This document shows positions 16,798 through 26,194 of a DNA stretch of 58,547 nt, in pieces. Numbering within the stretch: the first letter of the stretch is position 1; every line of letters begins with the position of its first letter. Below the pieces are notes generated by a model. The model ran no database searches, was not told where the DNA came from, and saw only the letters and a list, made by a program, of their open reading frames with translations. The translations under genes were made by a program, and so were the position numbers. Source of the DNA: Cysteiniphilum litorale (lineage in GTDB: Bacteria > Pseudomonadota > Gammaproteobacteria > Francisellales > Francisellaceae); assembly GCF_003428165.1 (NCBI RefSeq), contig NZ_QLIQ01000020.1:1-58547 (forward strand), in the 5' to 3' direction.

Positions 16798-17928
16798 TTA
16801 ACGCATACTGTCTGATAATGTCGCCACTGAAAAATAAAAGAAGCCAATGTAACTCATCGATAAAGCTAAAATGACAAATCCCAGCATTTTCATCTTCGCT
16901 ACAATCGCATTGATTTCTGTTTCTAAAACACGGTCACTTAATGCGAGCAACCCTTCTTCAATCGCACCCGCATCGGTATAAATATCTAAAAGTAGCGATG
17001 TATTGTTATTAAAAAGGTTCACACTTGCTAACGCACGTCCAGCTGAAACGCCATCCTCTGACATCATTTTTCTCATCCTACTAATATATGGTTTTAGATA
17101 ATCTGAACAATTTGTTTCCATCAACATAAACGCCATATTAAAACTTTTGCCTGAACTAAGCAGTGATGCCAAAGAAATCAAAACACTTGTTGCCTGAATC
17201 CTTTTATACTCGGCAAATCCCCATAGTTTATCAAAGAAGCGATAGCGCACATGAAAAGTCCAGCGCTTAATAAGTATTGGGATCATTATAGCTAATACAA
17301 TCGCAATCAATACAATATGCCAAGCATGACTCGTGATATAGCTATTTAATGCAATAAAATCCGCAATATTGCCAGAGATATTATCAGCAGGTAATGACGC
17401 TAATAGCATTGGGATCACCTTGAGCGAACAACCAATAATGACTGCAATTAAAATCAATGTTGCAATGATTGGCATGATCATCCCAATTGCAATTTTCTTA
17501 GTTAATAACGCAAACTTCCTAGTCAATTGACTGGCATAATCAAGTGCATTAATTGGATTATCAAAATTCGCCTTAATCATCATATGTTCATTTGGCGGAA
17601 TATAGTGTTTAATCACTTCATCAAAGGTCATACCTTCATACTCAATTCTCCTAATCCAATCACTTAAAATCATCGATAAAATACTATTATTAATTGATCG
17701 ATAATATGTGTACTTCTCTTTAAGAGCCACCAGTGTGCCGTAAATACTCAAACTACTATTACTCATCACCAGAATAATATTTTGATATAACGAAGCTCGC
17801 ACGCGATTAGAAAAAAACAAACGCAAAACAAAAATCAAGACAATAGGATATTTTTTAATATTCCGATTATCTATTTGGCTTTTATCTTGACTAAATCTCA
17901 TCTTGAAACGATCAAATATTGACTTCAT
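16798..17928 (-). CDS. pilR: PilR-like T2SF-domain inner-membrane platform protein
   Basis: A 376-residue protein with two GspF/PilC-type (T2SF) halves. Each half is helical, followed by membrane segments: ~140-165 and ~200-215 in the middle, and ~347-372 at the end. SLASLLSSGKSFNMAFML and VSAGRALASV resemble the conserved GspF repeat signatures. In R64 PilR anchors thin-pilus assembly in the inner membrane next to ATPase PilQ. The ATG at 17928 follows GAGGTGAGCA and overlaps the pilQ end by 17 bp, so the two genes are coupled. Confidence 0.85.
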   Translation of the reverse strand: MKSIFDRFKMRFSQDKSQIDNRNIKKYPIVLIFVLRLFFSNRVRASLYQNIILVMSNSSLSIYGTLVALKEKYTYYRSINNSILSMILSDWIRRIEYEGMTFDEVIKHYIPPNEHMMIKANFDNPINALDYASQLTRKFALLTKKIAIGMIMPIIATLILIAVIIGCSLKVIPMLLASLPADNISGNIADFIALNSYITSHAWHIVLIAIVLAIMIPILIKRWTFHVRYRFFDKLWGFAEYKRIQATSVLISLASLLSSGKSFNMAFMLMETNCSDYLKPYISRMRKMMSEDGVSAGRALASVNLFNNNTSLLLDIYTDAGAIEEGLLALSDRVLETEINAIVAKMKMLGFVILALSMSYIGFFYFSVATLSDSMR

Positions 17929-19552
17929 TGCTCACCTCGATTTGATCTAGACGCCCCATTTTGTACTCATACATCGCCGGACACAGTAAACCTGATAACA
18001 CCTTTGACAAAGCATGAATAGCCATACTTTGCCCACCGGTTTGATACCATATTTCTTTTGCTTCACTTATTCTCCCTAAACGCATTTTTTCCAATAATGC
18101 TTCCGTGGGTATAAGCACCTCAGCAACGACTTCACGACCAATAACGGCTTTATGATCACAGTGATCGCACCCATCACGATTGGCAAAACGCACATGTTGC
18201 AGTGCCTTGCAATCATGACCAGAGTCACGATTAACTTGTTCTAATCTATGTAATACCGCACAATCTGGATAAATCGATCGATATTGATCATAGCTCCAAG
18301 AGCACTCAGGACAAACTATGGGTACAAGGGTTTGATGAACGATCATAGACAAAAACTTGGGTGATAATAGTACTTCTTTGTCAATACCAATACCCATTAA
18401 ACGCTCAACACACAAAAATGCATTTTGAGCATGCAATGTTGTCAAGACCTTATGCCCAGATTGCACTGCCTGCTGCAATAATACGGCAGATGAACGATCA
18501 CGAATTTCTCCCGCCATAATAACATCTGGATCTAGGCGCATTGCTGCTTTAAACGTATGGTTAAACTTCTCTAATGTCATTTGACTGGTATCATCTGCTG
18601 TTTCATGCACGGGGATTTGACAAGCCCCATCAATAATATATTCAGGCGGCGATTCAATGGTCAGTATTTTTTTCTGACGGTGACAACGATCCACCATCAA
18701 CTTCAAAACCACAGATAATGATGTACTCTTTCCCGAACCAGTTTCACCTGAGAAAATAATCACGCCTTCTGGTGAAACTAGTGCCTTATCGATCAGCTCA
18801 ACTTGCTCAGATGCATAGCCTAATGAGTGTATTGTCTGGCTCTGTTTTTTCCCCATAGACAACACTCGCATTACGACATTATAACCGTAGGGGTATAGTG
18901 GTGTACTTTGAAAACGCAAGCGATAAACCATACCTTCGATATGCTGATCAATAACCGCTTGTTGCGCTTTATTGTATAGATCTAACTGTTTATCAACTGT
19001 ACCATAATGCCCTTTGGTATTATAAATCGCTCGCAAGATCTTAAGCATCACTTCGGCATCATACGCTTTATGCAGATATACCAATCCATTAATACGATGC
19101 TTTAACTCAACGCGTGTCGCCGTTGCTTCAATATGAATATCAGATGCTTTATGATCTACTGCTTCTTTTACGATAGTGTAAAATTCACTTAAAATACCAG
19201 TGTCAATTTCGTCTCTCAAAGACAACGTAATGAGCTCATCTAATAATGAAGCAACAACAGGCTGAACCATAATGGTCAGACCCTCTTTTAGATAGCTCTT
19301 TCCTTGCTTTTTAATATGTTCATATCGCGCCTTGGGAACCTCATTAGAAATAAATACAACGCCAATTTCTTGCTGTCCATTTTTAAGCGCCTTAGCAAAA
19401 ACATATTGCTCTTTTTTAACGGATGCTTGAATCACATCTTGAATCACAAAATCTAGTTCATGTACTGAAGCAGCAGGACGATCATTACTATTTTCTAATG
19501 ACTGGTAAATACCACCATAAATATCATCAATCGTTTGATAGTTATTGCTCAT
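17912..19552 (-). CDS. pilQ: PilQ-type pilus assembly ATPase (GspE family)
   Basis: A 546-residue secretion ATPase; ATG at 19552 is preferred over the upstream in-frame GTG at 19564. Walker A FSGETGSGKSTSLSV lies near residues 266-280, Asp and Walker B boxes are in DPDVIMAGEIRD, and the His box is in VLTTLHAQNAFLCVERL. A CPECSW ... CDHCDH pair looks like the tetracysteine zinc motif of GspE/PilB-type ATPases. It powers pilin polymerisation with PilR. Context in a pilN-O-P-Q-R block matches R64, so the R64 name is used; it is not the secretin called PilQ in Pseudomonas. Confidence 0.88.
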   Translation of the reverse strand: MSNNYQTIDDIYGGIYQSLENSNDRPAASVHELDFVIQDVIQASVKKEQYVFAKALKNGQQEIGVVFISNEVPKARYEHIKKQGKSYLKEGLTIMVQPVVASLLDELITLSLRDEIDTGILSEFYTIVKEAVDHKASDIHIEATATRVELKHRINGLVYLHKAYDAEVMLKILRAIYNTKGHYGTVDKQLDLYNKAQQAVIDQHIEGMVYRLRFQSTPLYPYGYNVVMRVLSMGKKQSQTIHSLGYASEQVELIDKALVSPEGVIIFSGETGSGKSTSLSVVLKLMVDRCHRQKKILTIESPPEYIIDGACQIPVHETADDTSQMTLEKFNHTFKAAMRLDPDVIMAGEIRDRSSAVLLQQAVQSGHKVLTTLHAQNAFLCVERLMGIGIDKEVLLSPKFLSMIVHQTLVPIVCPECSWSYDQYRSIYPDCAVLHRLEQVNRDSGHDCKALQHVRFANRDGCDHCDHKAVIGREVVAEVLIPTEALLEKMRLGRISEAKEIWYQTGGQSMAIHALSKVLSGLLCPAMYEYKMGRLDQIEVSNEVNI

Positions 19553-19572
19553 AACCCTGTACACCCAAAAAT

Positions 19573-20085
19573 TTAGCTAATATCAACGCTGAAGGTTCTA
19601 GCATCATTAGCAAGATCAGCAAAAGTCACGCTATCAACATGAATAGACTCAACTTTGTAACGCTCACCAACTAACTGACCAACACTCAGCTCATATTTTT
19701 TTGCCTGAAACCATATAACAGCTTCCCATATATCCCCAACGTGTGAGATCTCACTGACACTTAACTCACTATGACCATATCTGGCTGAAGTAGTGTTTAA
19801 CACTCCCTTAGATTTACTGGCAGCAGCTAGTTGACGCTGCAATTTATGATTTGTTATCTTTTGCTGCATGACCTGATTCTCAAGCGCCTGCTGCTGAATT
19901 TGCGTATGTAAATAATCCTGTGCTTGAAGGCTCTGATAATAGTGATGACTAGAATCAATCGCATAGGCTTGTTCTGAGTTTTTTGCCTGCGCATAAGCAT
20001 TTACTGTGATTGCGCTCAATGCAAATAAAAGAGCTGAAAATCTCAAAAAGTGCGGATAAGTAGCACATGATTGTTTATGCTTCAT
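19573..20085 (-). CDS. pilP: PilP-like pilus biogenesis protein
   Basis: The ATG at 20085 behind AAAGGAG overlaps the pilO end by 11 bp. The 170-residue product has a signal peptide or anchor (residues ~12-30), a Gln-rich coiled coil (LENQVMQQKITNHKLQRQL), and a small C-terminal domain with VGDIWEAVIWFQAKKYELSVGQ and RYKVESIHVDSVTF. This layout fits R64 PilP (~150 residues), a periplasmic partner of the secretin and PilO. The assignment rests on architecture and position between pilO and pilQ. Confidence 0.75.
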   Translation of the reverse strand: MKHKQSCATYPHFLRFSALLFALSAITVNAYAQAKNSEQAYAIDSSHHYYQSLQAQDYLHTQIQQQALENQVMQQKITNHKLQRQLAAASKSKGVLNTTSARYGHSELSVSEISHVGDIWEAVIWFQAKKYELSVGQLVGERYKVESIHVDSVTFADLANDARTFSVDIS

Positions 20086-21511
20086 AGATTTCTCCTTTAA
20101 CAATCCAAGAAACAGGTTTGTCTTGATTATTCTGTATTTCAATATTGACTAAAACAAAGGTATTTAATGCTTTTGCGATTGCTGTTAATGATATTAACTC
20201 ACGCATGCTATGCCCTATCACAGTGATCCCATGTTTAGCAACACCATAAGCGGATTGAGGGGGAATTAATTTGAAGTCTATCCCTCTTAATTTCAACTCT
20301 TCTACAAATTGATTAAAGCGATAGCTTTCAGCTGCTCTATCTTTCAAACGTACGATTGACTGGTCAGTGGACGCATGCGCGTTATGAATCAACTTAAAAA
20401 GCACATTCGTCATATTATCAGCCGCCTCAGTCACCGAAATTGCTTGTAATGACTGAATATTATTAAATGCTGCCTTTGTTAGCGCTACCTTATGTTTTTT
20501 ATTATTTAACACATAAATTACACTTACATCATCCAATGCCCCTGTCTGATAACTAACTTTTTGGATATGCCATTGCAATGCCGAGGTAGGTAAATTCCCG
20601 ATAGCATTGACAAATTTAATAATCAAAGGATAAGCATTCTTATGCTGAATGTCTGATTCGACTTTCTGAATATAGGCTTTTTCCTGCTGTAGTTTTATTT
20701 CATTAGTATCTTTATTGTTAGCGCTTTTTGATGATGTATTATTTGAAAAATACATATATCCTCCTGTAGCTAATACTAGCGACAGCACACCGTAGCTAAT
20801 GAGTTTACGCCTTGATTTTAAAACACTCGCCTTGCGAGAAACAGGCTCACTATCTACTTTTTTGACACGTTTAGGCAATGCCTTAATCACAAACTGGCGT
20901 GAATCTTTGTCTTTAATATTTATCAATAATTGCGCGAGTGCATTTCTTTTGATTAGTTTCCTATCAATAGCAAAATCTAAAGCAATCTTATCAATCAACA
21001 AATTATCAACCTGCGTGTCACACTGTATAATTTGCCTAAACACATCCGCTGAGAAAATTCTCTCTAAATAGCGTAAGCATTGATACAAAGAAGCCTCATC
21101 AACAATCATATCGCCAGATAATTCAATCTCTCTATTTGATGCCTTTATATCACCACTTTGAGAGATTAACTCTTGATTAACAGGTAGTTTGACCGTAGGT
21201 AAGATCACACCATTTTTTACCGCACACAACCAGTACTTATCGATAGAATGACCTTCCTTATCAAACAAACGAAAGATATAAATAGCATCTTTTGCTAATA
21301 ATTCACTTAGTACGCCCGCAAGTGAAATGGCGCCGACCACCTCCATTGAGGTTACATTTGACGGCATAGCTGCAGCAATATTTCGCTTCACATCCATCAC
21401 AAAGCTTTGACAGTCAATATGATAAAGCGCATCAAATAATTTATGTTGACTATCCGCAATAAACCAAGTTAACCCAATGGCATAACGTTTATTGTCTATA
21501 GCAATAATCAT
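20075..21511 (-). CDS. pilO: PilO-like pilin accessory protein
   Basis: A 478-residue bitopic protein; ATG at 21511 behind GGAG. An N-terminal cytoplasmic domain (~1-245) begins MIIAIDNKRYAIGLTWF, typical of the R64 PilO / PilO2 pilin accessory family. A basic stretch leads into one membrane segment (~247-263, LISYGVLSLVLATGGYMYF), then a coiled coil and periplasmic domain ending in VSWIVKGEIYEA. PilO links the cytoplasmic ATPase side to PilN/PilP. It follows pilN at 17 bp and overlaps pilP. Confidence 0.82.
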   Translation of the reverse strand: MIIAIDNKRYAIGLTWFIADSQHKLFDALYHIDCQSFVMDVKRNIAAAMPSNVTSMEVVGAISLAGVLSELLAKDAIYIFRLFDKEGHSIDKYWLCAVKNGVILPTVKLPVNQELISQSGDIKASNREIELSGDMIVDEASLYQCLRYLERIFSADVFRQIIQCDTQVDNLLIDKIALDFAIDRKLIKRNALAQLLINIKDKDSRQFVIKALPKRVKKVDSEPVSRKASVLKSRRKLISYGVLSLVLATGGYMYFSNNTSSKSANNKDTNEIKLQQEKAYIQKVESDIQHKNAYPLIIKFVNAIGNLPTSALQWHIQKVSYQTGALDDVSVIYVLNNKKHKVALTKAAFNNIQSLQAISVTEAADNMTNVLFKLIHNAHASTDQSIVRLKDRAAESYRFNQFVEELKLRGIDFKLIPPQSAYGVAKHGITVIGHSMRELISLTAIAKALNTFVLVNIEIQNNQDKPVSWIVKGEIYEA

Positions 21512-21528
21512 ATGTTTCTCCACAGTCG

Positions 21529-23127
21529 TTAACGTATTAGATAAGGTGTGACAACAATCACCGTAATCGTTGAGTTATTTAATGCAGCTTGCGAACCGCC
21601 TAGCATCCAAGTGCTTTGTGGACCAACACTATCGGTTTGTGCATTGTCTTTTTTATCTTCAAAACCGGCTAGAATAACCGTCTGACCCGACTTTAATGGC
21701 ACTGACTGCATAAAACTTTTGTTACGAATAGATGGCAGTTTAATGATTTGTGGTTCTGTACTGCCCTCGACAGGTATTTTTGATTCATCCATACGCACCA
21801 AATTGGTTAAATTAACACTTAAATCAACCAAAATTTCATTACCTTTAACGACAATTGGCAGAACCTTAATTTCATAGCCCTCATTATACTCCCCTGGCGT
21901 TGCTGATTGCTTGACACTATTCCCATTACCACTGGGTGTTACTACCACATCAACCTGTTTAATATAGGCTGTTGTTGTTGATACCTGAATCGGCACAGGA
22001 CGACCGCTGACGGTATACATTGTCGTACCAGTGACATGTGTTGTTTTACCCATCGTCTGCAATGCTTTAATAATTAAGTTTGAAGTATTCCACGGACCTG
22101 ATGAAATAGTACTTGTTAAAGTGCCATATCCGCCCGTTAAAGCTGCCCCCGTCTTCCAATCAATTTTCCCCTTAGTTCCCTGATACAGTGCATGCCAGTC
22201 AAAGCCATAACCTGAGGTGTTTTTCTGATCGACATCATAGACATCCAGTCTAATAACAACTTTCTTTCTCGCCGTGCGATTGATCTCTTCCAGATATTGA
22301 GAGACTTGACGCATCAACAACGGGGTAGTCTTGACTGTAATCAAGTTAAGTGTTGAGTTTTCATCAACACTGCCCAATTGACCAATAATCGATTTTATGG
22401 TTTTAATGACAGCTGCCCAAGGGTTATCGTACTCTGCTTCATTTTCAGTCTTTAGTGAAGCAGATTGATTAACACCGGTGCTTGAGTTACTACCAACCTT
22501 GGTTGTTGTCTTAATCTTATCTGTTAAAATATCAACATGGAATGTCTTTGTTTCCATTCGAAAAAATTCAAGTGTATTTCTACTTTGATCATACTTCCAG
22601 AAAATACCCAGCTTAAATGCAAAATAATCCAAAAATCCGGCAATATCACCCACATAGTCACAATGTATCATCACATCTTGAATATCTGCGACTTCATAAG
22701 CAGCTTTGTCTTTCCTCCCTACATCATCTTCAGACATAGCAGCATGCTCACGCTCAAGAATATAGGCAATCGCGCCTTCCGTAACAATAACTTTAGCTTG
22801 CGTAATTTTCTGTATCTTTGTGATTAAGCTTTCGAATGTGACGCCTGTTGCGGCAGTAGTATATTGAAAGGGACGTTGGAATATTTGAGGCAAAGCATTT
22901 TGCGCTTGAATATCAATAAGATCACCTTGAACATATGGCTCATCACTTACCGTAACAAACTGCTCCGATGCGGGTTTTTTCAAACTTGAGATCATTTCAT
23001 TTGCTTTTGCAATATGATCATCTGTATTTTTATCCACAGTTTTATAAATCGCAGTGCTGCATGCTGTTAGCGACAGCAATAAACCGCTTAATAACAATCC
23101 ACATAGTGTTTTTGTATTATTTTTCAT
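21529..23127 (-). CDS. pilN: PilN-type secretin lipoprotein
   Basis: A 532-residue outer-membrane secretin with a lipoprotein signal ending LSLTAC (C23). The periplasmic N-domains occupy ~25-280, including a DVMIHCDYVGDIAGFLDYFA segment. The secretin core (~290-532) includes TLNLITVKTTPLLMRQV, KKVVIRLDVYDVDQKNTSGYGFDW, the ProGly-like region TPGEYNEGYEIKVLPIV and the end PLKSGQTVILAGFED. R64 PilN is a lipoprotein secretin for thin-pilus exit. It is the only secretin in the window and could also serve export of the signal-peptide proteins encoded nearby (inference). Confidence 0.88.
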   Translation of the reverse strand: MKNNTKTLCGLLLSGLLLSLTACSTAIYKTVDKNTDDHIAKANEMISSLKKPASEQFVTVSDEPYVQGDLIDIQAQNALPQIFQRPFQYTTAATGVTFESLITKIQKITQAKVIVTEGAIAYILEREHAAMSEDDVGRKDKAAYEVADIQDVMIHCDYVGDIAGFLDYFAFKLGIFWKYDQSRNTLEFFRMETKTFHVDILTDKIKTTTKVGSNSSTGVNQSASLKTENEAEYDNPWAAVIKTIKSIIGQLGSVDENSTLNLITVKTTPLLMRQVSQYLEEINRTARKKVVIRLDVYDVDQKNTSGYGFDWHALYQGTKGKIDWKTGAALTGGYGTLTSTISSGPWNTSNLIIKALQTMGKTTHVTGTTMYTVSGRPVPIQVSTTTAYIKQVDVVVTPSGNGNSVKQSATPGEYNEGYEIKVLPIVVKGNEILVDLSVNLTNLVRMDESKIPVEGSTEPQIIKLPSIRNKSFMQSVPLKSGQTVILAGFEDKKDNAQTDSVGPQSTWMLGGSQAALNNSTITVIVVTPYLIR

Positions 23128-23140
23128 AAGGCAACCTTAA

Positions 23141-23821
23141 TTAATTTTGCATGACAACCATATTGGAAGAATACGACTTTGCTTTAATCACCAACACATG
23201 ATTAGCTTTTAGCTCTGCCTGTAATGGGTGATCAGCTTCTTCAAATGCCTTTAACAAATTATTCAATGCGCCATCTTTTGCAAAAAGTTGCCCTTCAAAC
23301 ACAGCGGATGCAGCCAGCTTATAGTCAACAGGTGCTTCCCATATCAGCTTAATCTCTTGATAAGAAAGCCAGCGCTCAATCGTCTCTTTTAAGGTTTGTC
23401 CCTTTAAGACATAAAAAACTTCTCGAGGATGCTTTGCCAACAAATCAGCCTCTTGTTGCGTTTGCGCAATCGCAACGATTTTACCCTCAAGATTAATGCC
23501 AGCCATATAATGCGAAGGCTCTTGACTAAAAATCTTGTATATCTCACTGACTGAAAGATCTGCCACTAGATTATCCGCAACAATCAACGTAAAACCGTTA
23601 TACTCATCATCAGAGACAATCTTAGCCATCCCTTGTGATTTCTTTATATCGATCTCAGCACAATGTTCAGATAAAGCGCAATTTGGACTAACTACTTTTA
23701 AAAAATCCCTTGAAACTAGCTCTTGTGCCAACACATGTTGACAGGACAGCATAAATATCACTAAAGCCGTTAAGGAACTAACTAAAAACGTTAGCTTATG
23801 CCAAATTCTATTGCTGTTCAC
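23141..23821 (-). CDS. pilL: PilL-like protein with TcpQ-type C-terminal domain
   Basis: A 226-residue exported protein that starts with GTG at 23821, preceded by AAAGG at about 9 bases. The signal peptide is SSLTALVIFMLSCQHVLA. The C-terminal ~85 residues (GQTLKETIERWLSYQEIKLIWEAP, YKLAASAVFEGQLFAKDGALNNLLKAF) match the toxin-coregulated-pilus Q-like domain found in R64 PilL and V. cholerae TcpQ. Such proteins stabilise and localise the secretin. It is 13 bp upstream of pilN, the standard arrangement. Confidence 0.75.
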   Translation of the reverse strand: MNSNRIWHKLTFLVSSLTALVIFMLSCQHVLAQELVSRDFLKVVSPNCALSEHCAEIDIKKSQGMAKIVSDDEYNGFTLIVADNLVADLSVSEIYKIFSQEPSHYMAGINLEGKIVAIAQTQQEADLLAKHPREVFYVLKGQTLKETIERWLSYQEIKLIWEAPVDYKLAASAVFEGQLFAKDGALNNLLKAFEEADHPLQAELKANHVLVIKAKSYSSNMVVMQN

Positions 23822-23841
23822 TTTCTGTTACCTTTCCTTTT

Positions 23842-24669
23842 TCATACTTTTCTTTCAATATGGATATAAATAAACTGCCGATTAAAATCTGTTGAATCAA
23901 AAGCATTCGTGGAATCAATATCAACATCACATGCAAATTGAGTAGGTGTTACCAATGAGTTTTTTTGCTCGCCCATACACACCGCAAATTTTAACCTTGG
24001 TGTGTCAATCAAATTTTTCTTTATATTTGCCAACATTCTTAACGCCAGACCACTTTCGGCTTTGCCTCCAAGCTCAGGATATGGCACACGTAACACTACA
24101 GATTTAGGTGTTTCATTACTCTTCTCACCAATAGGTTGCAGCATAATATTTATAGGTTTTAGATTTAAAAATCCAGCATATGTGATCTTTTGATTTGTAC
24201 ATTGGCAAAATAAATTGCCATTATTACTCGACCAATTAACTGGTTTATTTGCATCAACACAAGATGTGAATGACTGGCTTTGTGAAACAGGTGGACGACT
24301 AATACCACAAACAGCAGATAAATTAGGATCTTTATAAAACATATCTAAAGTTACCCATCCACCATTTTTTTTGCTTTCACCGTCCCATTTTGTCCAAATT
24401 TCAGTTATATCTTGTTTCAATGCATTGTTTTTATTAAACATTTCGGTTGGTTCATAAATGGCATCACCAATGCTACTGGCAACACTAATTATCTGAGTTG
24501 CTGCCGTCTCGGCTCGATCAAGCTGTTGTTTTTTAACCAAATGCATATATTCATTGATTGCAATAACCCCCAAAATCACCAACGATGCCATGAGTGAAAT
24601 TAAAATATAGCCTTGTTGATTTTTCCTAACACCAGCCTTTTGGTTGAAGTTATATTTTATATAGTTCAT
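23842..24669 (-). CDS. PilV/GspK-like minor pilin
   Basis: From ATG at 24669 the product is 275 residues. The class III leader ends QQG, followed by YILISLMASLVILGVIAINEYM, the hydrophobic spine of a type IV pilin. Position +5 is Ser, not the usual Glu, as in tip pseudopilins of the GspK class and some minor pilins. The globular part has about eight cysteines and a CVDANKPVNW segment. In R64 the tip adhesin PilV is subject to shufflon switching; here I see no inverted recombination repeats and the gene lies upstream of pilN. PilV is the likeliest equivalent but the homology is not certain. Confidence 0.6.
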   Translation of the reverse strand: MNYIKYNFNQKAGVRKNQQGYILISLMASLVILGVIAINEYMHLVKKQQLDRAETAATQIISVASSIGDAIYEPTEMFNKNNALKQDITEIWTKWDGESKKNGGWVTLDMFYKDPNLSAVCGISRPPVSQSQSFTSCVDANKPVNWSSNNGNLFCQCTNQKITYAGFLNLKPINIMLQPIGEKSNETPKSVVLRVPYPELGGKAESGLALRMLANIKKNLIDTPRLKFAVCMGEQKNSLVTPTQFACDVDIDSTNAFDSTDFNRQFIYIHIERKV

Positions 24670-24781
24670 ATACAGCACTTAGATTAAAGGTTTATGCAAT
24701 CCATAAGTTACATATGCAATAGTTATAGGTAGCGGCTTGTCCAAACAATTCCATCACAATATTCGTTGCTTTTTTAAATCA

Positions 24782-24813
24782 CGCTAAAATAATTACTTAA
24801 TTTTATTTTAGCG
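24782..24813 (-). other. Perfect 10-bp stem-loop between pilS and the minor pilin gene
   Basis: CGCTAAAATA (24782-24791) is perfectly repeated in inverse at 24804-24813 with a 12-base loop. No T-run follows on either strand, so it is not a typical Rho-independent terminator. Placed just after the prepilin stop, it could stabilise the pilin mRNA or attenuate read-through so that pilin is made in excess; both are inferences. Confidence 0.5.
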
Positions 24814-24865
24814 CAATCAGATTACTATCATGAGGTAACCTTTTCACCTCTGACAGTCAATCGCA

Positions 24866-25405
24866 TCACTTTCTAAATGTAAATGAAAGTTCGTAATCCG
24901 AATTAGACGCTAACTCATCACAATGTTGTTTAACAGCAGTTTGATTCATTGTGTTACCAACAAGTGCAGTCCCACCAATTGATATACTTACGGCATCGGC
25001 CATTAAAGCTGCATTAGACAAGTTCTCACATGCTAATTTTGAAGCAGACGCAAACTGAATCGTATAATCTTTTCCGCTTGGAGAGGTGAGCGTAGTAAGC
25101 TCTGTACCAAACGGTGTGTATAGCTTTGTTCCCTCTATATACTTACTTGGCAAACGGTTGCTACCAATTAAACTTGCTTCGTTAATTATGGCATGTGAAT
25201 TTGCTTGCGTAATATCATTGACTGCCGACTGAATAGAACCTATAAGACTTACCGTTTCAGAGATTTTTCCTCGCTGAGATGCTTTCGCAAACTGTGAAAT
25301 CACAATCGCTGTTAACACCCCAATAATAACGAGCACGACCATCAACTCAATCAATGAGAAACCTTTCTGCATGCTTGTTTGATTTGTTTTGTTTATTTTT
25401 TTCAT
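24866..25405 (-). CDS. pilS: Major prepilin (PilS-like)
   Basis: A 179-residue type IV prepilin. The leader ends QKG with cleavage between G15 and F16, and the mature protein starts FSLIELMVVLVIIGVLTAIV with the conserved Glu at +5. The C-terminal disulfide loop is plausibly between Cys in KLACENLSN and KQHCDEL. The ATG at 25405 follows AAGGAGAAAATAAAG. It is the first gene of the pil cluster and lies ~200 bases below a box-type promoter. No prepilin peptidase (PilU) or lytic transglycosylase (PilT) gene is seen in the window, so these must be supplied elsewhere. Confidence 0.88.
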   Translation of the reverse strand: MKKINKTNQTSMQKGFSLIELMVVLVIIGVLTAIVISQFAKASQRGKISETVSLIGSIQSAVNDITQANSHAIINEASLIGSNRLPSKYIEGTKLYTPFGTELTTLTSPSGKDYTIQFASASKLACENLSNAALMADAVSISIGGTALVGNTMNQTAVKQHCDELASNSDYELSFTFRK

Positions 25406-25612
25406 CTTTATTTTCTCCTTTTTGTTGTTAAACTCTTAATTAGTTTTAATACTATCTATATTTTGTTTGCTAAATTACTTGAAAGTTAGTTCGTTTTATC
25501 GTCATTATTGATTTTGATTTGTTCATGACTAATCAGAGATAACAGCATCCTTATCGCAAATCCAAAACACGTATCTAAACCAAAATTTATTATGCCATTT
25601 GTCTGTAAGCTC

Positions 25613-25669
25613 AAGGTACACAGCTCATGTTTGAAACTCAATATCCAGAGCCACTATCGGACATATTGA
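25613..25669 (-). promoter_or_regulatory. Box promoter A upstream of pilS
   Basis: On the minus strand: box TCAATATGTCCGATA (25655-25669), 13 bases, -35 TTGAGT (25636-25641), 17 bases, -10 TACCTT (25613-25618). The architecture is identical in spacing to two other promoters in the window. The predicted start near 25606 gives a ~200-base leader for pilS. The box would be centred around -56, a usual place for an activator. Confidence 0.6.
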
Positions 25670-26194
25670 CAGAGTTATGCCAATATCAATCAGCACCTAA
25701 ATTTAAACCCCATATTTCCCCTTAAACTACAAAAAACGTAACAATGACCAGCTCTTTAATTACCGCATCAAATAACTACTTGAGAAACCAACCAACCCGA
25801 TAACCATTTACGCATAACCCCTTATTTAAGTCACGCCACAAGATGTTATACTATGTCACCAAATGCAACATAGACCCCATCATGCTGTCAATAAAACACT
25901 TGAGAGGTGCTAGCTGATGCAACTTATTCTTGATTCATTACTATCAAGGTAGATTGCTGAGTTTTGTTATTGTTTTAATCGATGTTTTTATTCAAATATC
26001 TCAAGGGCAAGTTTGGGGATAAAATCAATGCTATTTGTGCAGGCATTGGAATCTCAAAAATGTACTGAGATTGCTGCTTAAAAAACATTACAGTTAATGA
26101 TTACAGCTAACAGGCATGAGCGTCAGCCTAGGAGTTCCCCCTGCCTTGAAACCCTCAAAATAGTATATATTTCAACCTGAATAAAAAATACCCA
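25670..26194. other. Intergenic stretch without a recognisable gene
   Basis: About 525 bases between promoter A and the lipoprotein gene. Frames on both strands are broken by stops. I see no terminator, tRNA, repeat or insertion-element end. Short readable fragments near 25,980-26,070 (for example YLKGKFGDKINAICAGIGI) are interrupted and match nothing I recognise; they may be remnants. Confidence 0.4.

Noticed and set aside
23842-24678. Search for shufflon recombination repeats around the PilV-like gene.
   Set aside because: No short inverted repeats or alternative C-terminal cassettes, and no recombinase gene nearby.
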